Notes under the pieces: generated by a model | Told to the model about the DNA's origin: nothing | What the model saw: the letters and a program-made list of their open reading frames with translations, nothing else | Databases searched by the model: none | Shown: in pieces, positions 1-6,642 of the stretch | How the letters are laid out: each line of letters opens with the position of its first letter | Position numbering within the stretch: position 1 is the first letter of the stretch | Assembly: GCA_934489945.1 (NCBI GenBank) | Contig: CAKSSY010000072.1 | Location: 1-8,011 of the forward strand | Source: an uncultured Eubacteriales bacterium | Lineage (GTDB): Bacteria; Bacillota; Clostridia; Oscillospirales; CAG-272 | DNA: 8,011 nt | Direction: 5' to 3' | Position numbers and translations under genes: made by a program

Positions 1-1
1 C

Positions 2-6
2 GGAGG
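2..6 (+). promoter_or_regulatory. ribosome binding site of the GH39-like gene
   Basis: GGAGG lies nine bases before the ATG at 16, a normal distance, and fixes the start of the GH39-like gene. The promoter lies outside the window. Confidence 0.75.
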
Positions 7-15
7 ATTTTACAA

Positions 16-378
16 ATGAAGAAGATCGGAAAGCTGAAGATCAACCCATCCGCAGAACAAAGTCTCGGCAGTCATGTCAGTATCGGGTTTGAGTGTCTGG
101 ATCGGGAGATGTTTGATCCGGAACGTTGCTATGACATTCTCGGACAGTCGGGAGTCAAATATGCCCGTGTACAGACAGGATGGGTGAAGTGCGAGACCGA
201 GAAAGGCGTGTACAATTTCGATTGGTTGGACGACATCGCGAACAATTTGCTGAAACGGGGGATTCAGCCATGGTTCAATGTCGGATTCGGCAATCCGCTG
301 TATATGAGTAATATCAGCACACCGTCCGCTGTCGGATGCTGTCCGATGTGCTACGAGGACGATGTTTTTGCGGCATAG
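16..378 (+). CDS. N-terminal fragment of the GH39-like hydrolase (120 residues)
   Basis: This is the product made if the TAG at 376-378 ends translation. It would contain only the first strands and helices of the TIM barrel and neither catalytic glutamate, so it should be inactive. It ends in a cysteine-containing loop (Cys108, Cys109, Cys112) followed by an acidic stretch and FAA just before the stop. It is listed so that the broken gene can be matched to annotations that split it. Confidence 0.6.
   Translation: MKKIGKLKINPSAEQSLGSHVSIGFECLDREMFDPERCYDILGQSGVKYARVQTGWVKCETEKGVYNFDWLDDIANNLLKRGIQPWFNVGFGNPLYMSNISTPSAVGCCPMCYEDDVFAA
376..378 (+). other. in-frame TAG stop inside the GH39-like gene
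   Basis: The codon after FAA and before KNFVAALVRHY is TAG. In related clan GH-A enzymes an aromatic residue, often Trp, is common at this place in the helix before the NEP strand, so a single G-to-A change of TGG would explain it. The seven other stop codons in the window are TAA (five) and TGA (two), none TAG. That is too few to argue for a reassigned code, but it does not exclude one. Confidence 0.85.
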
Positions 379-387
379 AAGAATTTT

Positions 388-1446
388 GTGGCGGCATTGG
401 TAAGGCACTATGCCGACAGAGTGACTTATTATGAGATTTGGAATGAACCGGATATTCCGAATTTCTGGTTTCCGGGAAAAGCCAATCCCGCCGAGTATGC
501 CGAGCTTGTGAATCTGACGGGCGAGGTGATTGTCGGAAACGCCGAAAATGCCAAAATCGGTGCCTGTATGTCGGAGGCATTCCCTTCTGCTTGCAATCAT
601 AGTAAAGAATACTTCAGTATTTTTGCCCGAAAGGTAAAACATCTGGACTTCTTCAGCTATCATCGTTATGCCACGAGAGCGGATGTCGATCTGGAGCAGA
701 ATATCCGGTTTATCCGGAAAATCTTTGCCATGAACGGATTGGAGAATTTGGAATTGTGGGGCGGTGAGTGCGGGTATCCGTCGTGGATGCCGGTTGAACA
801 CAGTATTCATCCGGTCGGCAACAGCAGTGAGCATCAACAGGCAGTCAATCTGCTTCGCTACTATGTGACCGATGCGGCAGTCGGGTGCAGAATGACCTCC
901 TTTTTTACCGTTATGGATTATTTGCAAAAAATATATTATACCGCTTTGGGGGATTATACGGTAATTCCTTTGCAAGGAATTCTGAATGGGAAAACCTATA
1001 CTCCGAAAGAAGCATATCATGCACTTGCCAACATTTCCAATCTTTTTGGACATGATTTCAAGGTGAGCGATCGGTTTATGGCACTTTATACACGTTATAC
1101 AAGACCATATGTCAATATGGCGGTGCAACCGTTTTACGCTTCGTTTGAGAGAAACGGCAAACCGTTTTATGTCTACTATTATCCGACATATATCGAAGAC
1201 GAGTGTGGGCTTTTTGAAAAGCCGCTTTGTGTTCGGTTGCAGAACATCGATGCCGACGATTTTATGACCGATCCGGTTGCGGTTGACAGTCTCACGGGAG
1301 ATGTTTACGAGCCGGAACGCAGAGAGGACTTTATGGATCTTACGGTGTTGCACGGCATGCCCGTCGCTGAATATCCGATTTTCATTATGGAGCGCAGCGA
1401 GTTGGAAATCGGACCGGTATTCTCGGACAGCGGGAAAACGGTCTGA
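388..1446 (+). CDS. C-terminal fragment of the GH39-like hydrolase (both catalytic Glu residues)
   Basis: This open frame lies downstream of the TAG in the same reading frame as the N-terminal fragment. A GTG at 388 could in principle restart translation, but the bases before it show no convincing Shine-Dalgarno, and the residues MAALVRHYADRV are plainly the middle of a conserved barrel helix. It carries the acid/base motif NEP near its start and the GGECGYP nucleophile motif about 107 residues later, followed by the C-terminal beta-rich region. It lacks the first barrel strands and is unlikely to fold alone. Confidence 0.55.
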   Translation: MAALVRHYADRVTYYEIWNEPDIPNFWFPGKANPAEYAELVNLTGEVIVGNAENAKIGACMSEAFPSACNHSKEYFSIFARKVKHLDFFSYHRYATRADVDLEQNIRFIRKIFAMNGLENLELWGGECGYPSWMPVEHSIHPVGNSSEHQQAVNLLRYYVTDAAVGCRMTSFFTVMDYLQKIYYTALGDYTVIPLQGILNGKTYTPKEAYHALANISNLFGHDFKVSDRFMALYTRYTRPYVNMAVQPFYASFERNGKPFYVYYYPTYIEDECGLFEKPLCVRLQNIDADDFMTDPVAVDSLTGDVYEPERREDFMDLTVLHGMPVAEYPIFIMERSELEIGPVFSDSGKTV

Positions 1447-1486
1447 ATCGGCAACGGAATTTATATTATTTGTTTCATTTTTTTTC

Positions 1487-1515
1487 TTGCGCTTTTGCAT
1501 GATTTGTGATACAAT
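1487..1515 (+). promoter_or_regulatory. sigma-A-type promoter of the RpiR regulator gene
   Basis: TTGCGC at 1487-1492 and TACAAT at 1510-1515 are separated by 17 bases, and TGA just before the hexamer gives an extended -10 element. The T-rich stretch upstream (about 1471-1486) may help promoter binding. Transcription would be expected to start near 1522, inside the purine run that also serves as Shine-Dalgarno, so the leader would be only 7-13 bases. I saw no clear operator palindrome around it. Confidence 0.65.
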
Positions 1516-1519
1516 AAAC

Positions 1520-1524
1520 GGAGG
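1520..1524 (+). promoter_or_regulatory. ribosome binding site of the RpiR regulator gene
   Basis: GGAGG followed by a run of G precedes two in-frame ATG codons. The spacing is four bases to the ATG at 1529 and ten bases to the ATG at 1535. This rules out the much longer upstream extension of the frame, which runs back inside the GH39-like gene. Confidence 0.6.
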
Positions 1525-1534
1525 GGGGATGGAA

Positions 1535-2416
1535 ATGAAAAATGACAAGCTGTGTCTGATTCAGTTGACCCAACTGAAAAAGAAAGAGGGAACGGCTGAC
1601 GGCTGTCTTGCGGCGTATATATTGGACAATCAGGACAAGATCTCCCAGTTTACCATACAGGAGATTGCGGAAAATACCCATACCAGTTATGCAACGGTAT
1701 GTCGTTTTATAAAACGGCTCGGAGTGGAGGGAATCAAGGAATTTAAGCAGATTATGCGGAAAGAACCGATGGATGCTTCTCGGAACGGAGATGCCTTTTC
1801 GGAGGAATTTCTTTCATTCTCCCAGGAAAATTCCTTTGAAACCATCAGCAAGCGGATTTGCCAGTTTGCCTCTGCTGTTGTCGAAGAAAGCTGTCGGGCA
1901 ATTTCGAGGGATTCCGCCGAAAAGATGCTTGCTTGTTTTCGGGATGCCCGTCACATACACTTTTTCGGATTGGGGACATCTTCCGTTTCGGCACAATATG
2001 CGTATATCAAATTTTTTCGCATCAAACCGTCATGCTCCTACAGCACGGATGTTGTGATTTCCAAAATGATGGCGGCAATGCTGGGAGAAGGGGATATTCT
2101 GTTTGTTTTTTCCTCTTCCGGCAGAACCAAAAGCGTGATTGAATCTGCCAGACTGGCAAAGAAGCAGGGGGCGATTGTCATCGCGGTGAGTGATTTTATC
2201 AATACACCGCTGACTTCACTTGCCGATTTTTCGGTCTACACTACGGTGCGGGATGCCAACAAGTATCTGGACGCAGATTTTCCTTTGATTCAAGGGCAGA
2301 TTACCATTCTGGACATCCTCTATCAATATGTTTATCATGCTCTCAATGATTCCGCCGAGGTCAGTTTCCGAAAAACCATGTCCGCAGTGGAAAACGATAA
2401 GTATACGGCGTATTGA
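1535..2416 (+). CDS. RpiR/MurR-family transcriptional regulator (HTH_6 plus SIS domain)
   Basis: This 293-residue protein has the usual length and two-domain build of the RpiR family. Residues about 1-77 form the HTH_6 DNA-binding domain, with the helix-turn-helix around 37-61 (IQEIAENTH and ATVCRFIKRLG). Residues about 125-260 form the SIS phosphosugar-binding domain, with FFGLGTSS at 143-150 and the sugar-phosphate loop FSSSGRTKS at 192-200. Family members bind operator DNA and respond to phosphorylated sugars or amino sugars. The gene has its own promoter and follows the GH39-like gene by 88 bases. It converges on the minus-strand rhamnose operon and is the only regulator in view, so it is the natural candidate to control one or both units. 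The effector cannot be read from the sequence. An ATG at 1529 would add two residues. Confidence 0.93.
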   Translation: MKNDKLCLIQLTQLKKKEGTADGCLAAYILDNQDKISQFTIQEIAENTHTSYATVCRFIKRLGVEGIKEFKQIMRKEPMDASRNGDAFSEEFLSFSQENSFETISKRICQFASAVVEESCRAISRDSAEKMLACFRDARHIHFFGLGTSSVSAQYAYIKFFRIKPSCSYSTDVVISKMMAAMLGEGDILFVFSSSGRTKSVIESARLAKKQGAIVIAVSDFINTPLTSLADFSVYTTVRDANKYLDADFPLIQGQITILDILYQYVYHALNDSAEVSFRKTMSAVENDKYTAY

Positions 2417-2428
2417 AGTGACGCCAAA

Positions 2429-2463
2429 GGGGCTGTTAAAAACTCGGTATTTTTAACAGCCCC
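2429..2463. terminator. perfect 14-bp hairpin in the convergent intergenic region (left)
   Basis: The arms at 2429-2442 and 2450-2463 are exact reverse complements, with a seven-base loop. The GC-rich outer part (GGGGCTG) and A/T inner part make a stable stem 12 bases after the RpiR gene stop. On the plus strand the tail is TCC, with no U run; on the minus strand it is TTT. It may therefore work better for transcripts arriving from the minus-strand operon. Calling it a terminator is an inference from position and stability. Confidence 0.6.
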
Positions 2464-2483
2464 TCCAAACTTGTCGGTTTGGA
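2464..2483. other. small hairpin between the two long hairpins
   Basis: The arms at 2464-2470 and 2477-2483 pair over seven bases with a six-base loop. It directly abuts the left long hairpin. It has no T-rich tail; its role, if any, is unknown. Confidence 0.4.
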
Positions 2484-2539
2484 TTCCGGCGTTTTTATGG
2501 TCGTTTTGGGGGAGATTCTTTGGTGGCAAGACGAATGCC

Positions 2540-2584
2540 AAGGGCGGTATTAAGAAATTTTTTGAGTTTCTTAACACCGCCCTT
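2540..2584. terminator. 18-bp imperfect hairpin in the convergent intergenic region (right)
   Basis: The arms at 2540-2557 and 2567-2584 pair with one mismatch (2549/2575) around a nine-base loop. It lies 14 bases beyond the stop of the GH78-like gene. On the plus strand the stem is followed by a T-rich stretch (TATTAT), a better tail for RpiR read-through transcripts; on the minus strand it is followed by GGCATTCG. Together with the left hairpin it probably forms a bidirectional terminator. Confidence 0.6.
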
Positions 2585-2598
2585 TATTATGTCGGCGA

Positions 2599-4581
2599 TT
2601 ATATTGTTTGAATGAGCAAGGGCTTGCCTGTCGGAATATCAAAGGTTTTTTCGTCGAGCAGGAGTGTGCCGCCCGGAATGTCAGAGCAAATCGTCAGCGT
2701 TCCCGAAAGATATTTGACCGAAACTTTGCCGCCCGGCACCGGTATTGTGGTGGAGAAATCGCCCAATGTGAGGCAAGGAGAGACTCGGAAAGTCCGGTAT
2801 CCCGGTGCGGTGGGGCTGACTCCGGCAAGATATTTGCCGATAAAATACAAAGGTCCTGCTCCCCACGCATGGCAAAGACTTTTGTCGTATGGTTCGTCAT
2901 ACATGGCATACTGCGCTTCGCCACGGATGCTGTCATCGAATTCTTCCCACATGGTTGTGGCACCCAAACGGATCATGCCGCCGAAGTAGGCTCGCATAGC
3001 GTCGAATGCTTGTTCGATATATCCGCAACGACAGAGTACCTCATATTCAAAAAATTTGAAGAAAGGAGTCGTGATTTTGGGGACGGATTCCTGGAAAAGA
3101 ACGCGTTTCAGGATGATTTCGGTTTGCCTTTCGTCTGCATATCCGAAAAGAATAGCGAGATAGTTCTGATGTCGACGGATTTCGGGGGTTCTTTTGCCGT
3201 CGACGACGGACGAAACATAACCGCCGATGGCTTCATCAAAGAACAACCGACGGATTTTAGCAGAAATGTCCGCAAATTTGTCCTCGTAGAAATGTTTCTC
3301 TTCGGGGCGGTTACATAGTTCCGCAAATTCCGCCATACATTGCAATGCCGCGCCAAAGAGCATCTGCACTGCACAGACGGCACCGTTTTTGTTGATGTCG
3401 TGCCAGTCGATAAACAGCCACGTGCCGGGAATATGCGGGACAAAGCCGTCTTTATCGGTGTTTTTGATATAGTAATCCATCAGTTGTTTTGCCGATTCGT
3501 AATTTCGGAGAACAAATTCGGCATCGCCGGTGTAAAGCCAATATTCCTTCATAGTGAGGAACCAATAGAAGGAGTATTCCAAAATCATGTTCGGCGGAGT
3601 TACGACGGCGGGGTTGCCGCGAAGCAGAATGAGCGTTCGACGCACAATGTCGGAATCGGCGAAGGAGTAGTAATTCATACGCGCCGTAATGTAGACATCG
3701 CCGTTCCATGGCCACTTATCCCGTTTGATTCCGTCAAGAAAGAACATCTGGCTGCAAAGCTCCAGCGTGTATTTGGAGATGTTGTAGATTTTTGTCAGTT
3801 CTGTGTTGGAACGAAATTCCGAAATGTCCTGTAAGGGCAAATACGGATAGTAGGCGCACACATCAAAATCGATTGCACCGCAGAATCGCACAAATCGACA
3901 GGCACGCGGCGGAAACGTGATCGTTTCGGTTCCTTGCGTCGTGTCGGTAATGACGCATCGGTCGCTGTAGATCTCTCCGCGGCTTTCGCCGTAAAAGAGT
4001 GTTATTTTTTTGTCCGGGGAAAGTTGGCGCAGTCGCAGGGAGACGAACACTTCTTTTCCGAAATCCAGAATGCGTTCTCCGTTTGATATGGTGTCTTCTG
4101 TTGGAAACACCTCTTTTTGCGGAAAGGCATAGTTTCCCGGTGTGATATCCGAATCGCCGCACAACGGAGAACTGCCTGCTTTTGCCGTCATGCCGTCAAG
4201 AGAGTCCGCAATCCAGCTTTCATCAGTGAAAACCGTGTCTCCGAGAATTTTCAGTGCGCACATTCCCTTCGCATTGCCGACCGTTACTGTCAGTTTGTGT
4301 GTTCCCGGCGTCAGCGGATAGGGGTTCTGTCCGTTTTGGCGGACTCCGTCGACCATCAGGCAGGCATCGCCTTCCGACACAAGACGGATTTCCTCCGCTT
4401 TGTCCAATACAACGGTTTTCCGAAAACGTACGGCGTGACTGTAATACGGGATTTCGTAAAAGCTCGGCACTCTTTTACCGCGTTCTTCCCGGGACAGGAG
4501 TTGCAACGTTCCGTGATATTTTTCAAAGTCTCCGTACTTCCAGATCCATTTTCCGTTCATAATATTCTGTTTCTTTTCCAT
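2599..4581 (-). CDS. GH78-like alpha-L-rhamnosidase, cytoplasmic
   Basis: The 660-residue product has the order of GH78 domains. Beta-sandwich modules fill about residues 8-250 (YYSHAVRFRKTV, LDFGKEVFV, CRFVRFCGAIDF), and an (alpha/alpha)6 barrel fills about 260-585. A C-terminal beta domain (about 590-660) opens with PTAPGYRTFRVSP. The motif DGIKRDKWPWNGD at 283-295 matches the conserved acid-containing loop of GH78. ATTMWEEFD at 541-549 carries the probable general base Glu546, and HAWGAGPLYF follows at 571-580. Family enzymes release L-rhamnose from glycosides and pectic oligosaccharides. It has no signal peptide and is shorter than the many secreted multidomain members, so it should act on imported oligosaccharides. 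It is the last gene of the operon, eight bases after the esterase stop. No good Shine-Dalgarno precedes the ATG at 4581; the in-frame ATG at 4560 (MNGKWIW) is an alternative start. Confidence 0.85.
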   Translation of the reverse strand: MEKKQNIMNGKWIWKYGDFEKYHGTLQLLSREERGKRVPSFYEIPYYSHAVRFRKTVVLDKAEEIRLVSEGDACLMVDGVRQNGQNPYPLTPGTHKLTVTVGNAKGMCALKILGDTVFTDESWIADSLDGMTAKAGSSPLCGDSDITPGNYAFPQKEVFPTEDTISNGERILDFGKEVFVSLRLRQLSPDKKITLFYGESRGEIYSDRCVITDTTQGTETITFPPRACRFVRFCGAIDFDVCAYYPYLPLQDISEFRSNTELTKIYNISKYTLELCSQMFFLDGIKRDKWPWNGDVYITARMNYYSFADSDIVRRTLILLRGNPAVVTPPNMILEYSFYWFLTMKEYWLYTGDAEFVLRNYESAKQLMDYYIKNTDKDGFVPHIPGTWLFIDWHDINKNGAVCAVQMLFGAALQCMAEFAELCNRPEEKHFYEDKFADISAKIRRLFFDEAIGGYVSSVVDGKRTPEIRRHQNYLAILFGYADERQTEIILKRVLFQESVPKITTPFFKFFEYEVLCRCGYIEQAFDAMRAYFGGMIRLGATTMWEEFDDSIRGEAQYAMYDEPYDKSLCHAWGAGPLYFIGKYLAGVSPTAPGYRTFRVSPCLTLGDFSTTIPVPGGKVSVKYLSGTLTICSDIPGGTLLLDEKTFDIPTGKPLLIQTI

Positions 4582-4589
4582 TTTTAACT

Positions 4590-5777
4590 TTAACCGCCCA
4601 TATAAGTATCCCGGATGAACGCTGTCAGTTCCTCGCTTTGCTTCTCGGCTCCGCCAAGACTCGGATGTGCAGAATATCCTGTTCGGTCGGAGGTCATTTT
4701 GAAAGTCTCAATGTCATATCCCATTGCACGAAATTCGGGAATCAGCTCATTCAGAAGAATATCTGTCATGGCTGTTCTCTCCGGAAGCTCCATACAGCCA
4801 TAGGCGTAGAGAATCGGAACCTTCTTTTCGCCGTAGACCGCATCAATCTCGGAAATCGTTCTGCGTACCGCTTCACGGAAGGCGTCTTTGGTAAAGGGAC
4901 CCTTATCGGTGTTTGTGTGATCGGTATTAACCCAGTACTGGTAGTTGTCGTTCTGACCGAGGTTGAGAACAAGAATATCCGGTGTGCGGGTCGGGTGGTA
5001 TGCGGTGTCGTCGCGTTTTTTTGACTGGAACGGATAGTAATTACTGATATATGCACCGTTCATGCCGAATTCGGTGAAGCGGACGCCACCAATTGAGCGA
5101 ATGGAATAATCTGCTCGGAGTGCTTTTGCGGTCAGATACGCATAGCCGCGGAGCCCATCGTTGAGTGCAAAGTAGGCTTCATTTGTCGAATACTGTTTTG
5201 CAAGGACTTCATCTGAAAGTCCGCATCCGCAGGTGATCGAATCTCCGATAAACTCAATATACAGATCTCTGTCGGGAATTACCGCGAATTTTGTATCTTT
5301 CCGAAGCGAAACCGATTCCATTGTGATCCATCCGCCGTCATATCCGACTTCATTCAAAACGCGGATGGTATGGGCACCGGATGCCAGTCCTTCGGCAAGT
5401 GTGTATTCTGTTGCCGTACCGCCGATTCTGATGCTTTTTGCCCGAACGCCGTCGACCTCAATTGTTACGATGCAGCACTTTCCGTTTTCACCAACCATCG
5501 TTGCTTTCACATCGCCCTGACCGTCAAAGGAAAGGCTCATCCCGGATGCCGTCCAGTCCATTTGAAGCGAGGTGCCGGAGAGAAGTGTCGACCCCTCCGC
5601 GTGATAGGGAATTTCATTCATTTTGAAAATCATCATCTGTTCTCCGTTGATTATGGTGGTATCTTCTTCTGTAGCAATGGTTTCGGTCTCTTTGGTTTCG
5701 CTTGTGGGATTCCCGCAACCTGTAAGAGACAAGAGGAACAACACGAGTACAAGAAGTGGCAGAATATTTTTTTTCAT
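4590..5777 (-). CDS. CE2-like SGNH/GDSL acetylesterase, lipoprotein
   Basis: The 395-residue product begins with a lipoprotein signal peptide: KK, a hydrophobic stretch and the lipobox LTGC, with Cys21 as the lipidation site. A Thr/Glu-rich linker (about 24-42) follows, then a jelly-roll-like domain (about 45-160). The SGNH hydrolase domain starts at about 170. The nucleophile block is IEFIGDSITCG (Ser180), the oxyanion block is LNLGQND (Asn276), and the catalytic His371 lies in YSAHPS. This order and the IEFIGDSITCG signature are typical of carbohydrate esterase family 2, which often uses a Ser-His dyad to remove O-acetyl groups from polysaccharides. It would sit on the outer face of the membrane, whereas the adjacent GH78 enzyme is cytoplasmic, suggesting deacetylation before import. 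The start at 5777 has AAGGA nine bases upstream. The exact substrate cannot be read. Confidence 0.85.
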   Translation of the reverse strand: MKKNILPLLVLVLFLLSLTGCGNPTSETKETETIATEEDTTIINGEQMMIFKMNEIPYHAEGSTLLSGTSLQMDWTASGMSLSFDGQGDVKATMVGENGKCCIVTIEVDGVRAKSIRIGGTATEYTLAEGLASGAHTIRVLNEVGYDGGWITMESVSLRKDTKFAVIPDRDLYIEFIGDSITCGCGLSDEVLAKQYSTNEAYFALNDGLRGYAYLTAKALRADYSIRSIGGVRFTEFGMNGAYISNYYPFQSKKRDDTAYHPTRTPDILVLNLGQNDNYQYWVNTDHTNTDKGPFTKDAFREAVRRTISEIDAVYGEKKVPILYAYGCMELPERTAMTDILLNELIPEFRAMGYDIETFKMTSDRTGYSAHPSLGGAEKQSEELTAFIRDTYMGG

Positions 5778-5786
5778 AAGGTTTTT

Positions 5787-5791
5787 TCCTT
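5787..5791 (-). promoter_or_regulatory. ribosome binding site of the CE2-like esterase gene
   Basis: AAGGA on the minus strand lies nine bases before the ATG at 5777 and supports that start. It falls in the 34-base gap after rhaD. Confidence 0.5.
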
Positions 5792-5811
5792 TTCGAGATT
5801 ATAGGGTGGTG

Positions 5812-6642
5812 TTAAACGACTTGGTTCAGCCAATTGTCACGCACATGGAGCCCGAATGCTTTGGCAACATCCAGAAGTTCTCCGTCGGAAATGCCCGTTT
5901 CTTCGAGTTTTTTGCCTGTCGCAGCCACCTTCATGTAGATTTCCGCACCCTTTTCTACGGTTTCGAGAAGTCCGAACGCTTCGTCAAGACTGCTTCCCGT
6001 TACGGTGCATCCGTGAAGCCCCCAAACAAGGATACGGAAGTCTTTGAATTTTTTTGCGGAGGCAAGCCCGATTTCGGGACCGCTGCTCACCATCCACGGC
6101 AAAAGCGCGATTCCGTCCGGAAAAATGACGATGCACTCGGTGCAGGAACGCCAGATTTTGCGGGTGAATTCCCGCTCATCGCCCTTATGAATATGTGTCA
6201 TCGAAACAATATTGGCAGGATGTGCGTGCATGACAACGCGTTGATTCGGGTCGGATTTCAACCGTTCCCGATGTGCACCGAGGTGCATGATGATTTCGCT
6301 GGTGAAGCGACCACCGTCATTCCAGCCCCAATACAACTCCGCTTCCGCTCCGTCGTCCGAAAGACGGATAAGTCCCAAAGCATTCTCCGGATCTTTGGAG
6401 ACATTTTTGAAGTATTTGCCGGTTCCCGTGACAAGGAAAAATCTTCCAGCAAGTTCGGGAAATGCAACGGCAAGCGGCAGACGGCGAAGCACGCTTCTGC
6501 CTTCAAGGAAGGGAGATATTTCTTCGTCCTTCAACAGGATGCTGATATTTCCGCCGTTTCGCTCATTCCAGCCGAGGCGGTACATATTGTCGGTTGTGTC
6601 ACAAAGTTCTTTGAGAAACGGTGCAGTTAAAATGTCTTTCAT
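5812..6642 (-). CDS. rhaD: L-rhamnulose-1-phosphate aldolase
   Basis: The 276-residue product has nearly the length of E. coli RhaD (274) and the class II aldolase fold throughout. The landmarks are NERNGGNIS at 26-34, VTGTGKYF at 71-78, SEIIMHLGAH at 115-124, VVMHAHP at 136-142 and VWGLHGC at 206-212. His139, His141 and His210 are the expected zinc ligands and Glu116 the catalytic acid/base, spaced as in E. coli (117, 141, 143, 212). The enzyme is cytoplasmic and splits L-rhamnulose-1-phosphate into dihydroxyacetone phosphate and L-lactaldehyde. The ATG overlaps the stop of the upstream isomerase gene by one base (TAATG), with GGGGAG eight bases before it, so the two are likely translationally coupled. 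It is the strongest evidence that the operon handles L-rhamnose. No rhamnulokinase gene (rhaB) lies in the window. Confidence 0.95.
   Translation of the reverse strand: MKDILTAPFLKELCDTTDNMYRLGWNERNGGNISILLKDEEISPFLEGRSVLRRLPLAVAFPELAGRFFLVTGTGKYFKNVSKDPENALGLIRLSDDGAEAELYWGWNDGGRFTSEIIMHLGAHRERLKSDPNQRVVMHAHPANIVSMTHIHKGDEREFTRKIWRSCTECIVIFPDGIALLPWMVSSGPEIGLASAKKFKDFRILVWGLHGCTVTGSSLDEAFGLLETVEKGAEIYMKVAATGKKLEETGISDGELLDVAKAFGLHVRDNWLNQVV

Larger units (their letters stand above)
16..1446 (+). pseudogene. GH39-like glycoside hydrolase (clan GH-A), interrupted by one in-frame TAG stop
   Basis: Read through the TAG at codon 121, this is one continuous frame of 476 codons, close to the usual length of GH39 beta-xylosidase-type enzymes (about 500 residues). 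The first part has the look of an early clan GH-A TIM barrel (residues about 20-100, with VKYARVQTGW and IQPWFNVGFGNP). After the stop come the acid/base motif EIWNEPD (Glu144), a GH39-like FFSYHRY strand (about 213-219), and GGECGYP, whose Glu251 is the probable nucleophile. The last 120 or so residues look like a beta-sandwich accessory domain. There is no signal peptide, so it would act in the cytoplasm. The start is supported by GGAGG at 2-6. Both flanks of the TAG are intact and in the same frame with no other damage, which suggests a recent TGG (Trp) to TAG change, a sequencing error, or read-through. GH39 is my best family guess; a neighbouring clan GH-A family is possible and the substrate is unknown. 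Confidence 0.72.
2426..2585. repeat. inverted pair of related 20-22 base ends bounding a 160-base intergenic unit
   Basis: The left end at 2426-2445 (AAAGGGGCTGTTAAAAACTC) and the reverse complement of the right end at 2564-2585 match along their length apart from a small insertion and substitutions. Both share AAAGGG, GTTAA and AAACTC in the same order. Each end is also half of its own hairpin. No clear target-site duplication is visible outside. It could be a MITE-like or REP-like element, or two terminators built from a shared dispersed hairpin. No protein-coding gene is supported in this stretch. Confidence 0.4.

Noticed and set aside
388..390. GTG at 388 as a true start of a separate gene
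   Set aside because: There is no convincing Shine-Dalgarno, and the sequence is the interior of a barrel helix continuous with the fragment before the TAG.
1277..1534. Upstream extension of the RpiR frame into the GH39-like gene
   Set aside because: The residues are out-of-frame translation of the hydrolase and of the promoter region. The promoter at 1487-1515 and GGAGG at 1520 place the start at 1529 or 1535.
10..1548. 512-codon open frame on the minus strand opposite the GH39-like gene
   Set aside because: It mirrors a well supported gene family on the plus strand, and its His/Arg/Ile-rich, non-domain-like sequence is typical of antisense shadow frames. It runs through the RpiR promoter region and shows no recognisable motif.
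2608..3318. 236-codon plus-strand frame opposite the GH78-like gene
   Set aside because: The minus-strand GH78-like protein has conserved motifs across this stretch; the plus-strand translation has none.
5798..5803. TATAAT on the minus strand between rhaD and the esterase gene, as an internal promoter
   Set aside because: No acceptable -35 hexamer lies 16-18 bases upstream (AACCAA at that place) and there is no extended TG, so it is probably chance in an AT-rich gap.
5623..6630. 335-codon plus-strand frame opposite rhaD
   Set aside because: RhaD on the minus strand is certain from its metal ligands and length. This frame is Phe/Arg-rich with no known motif.
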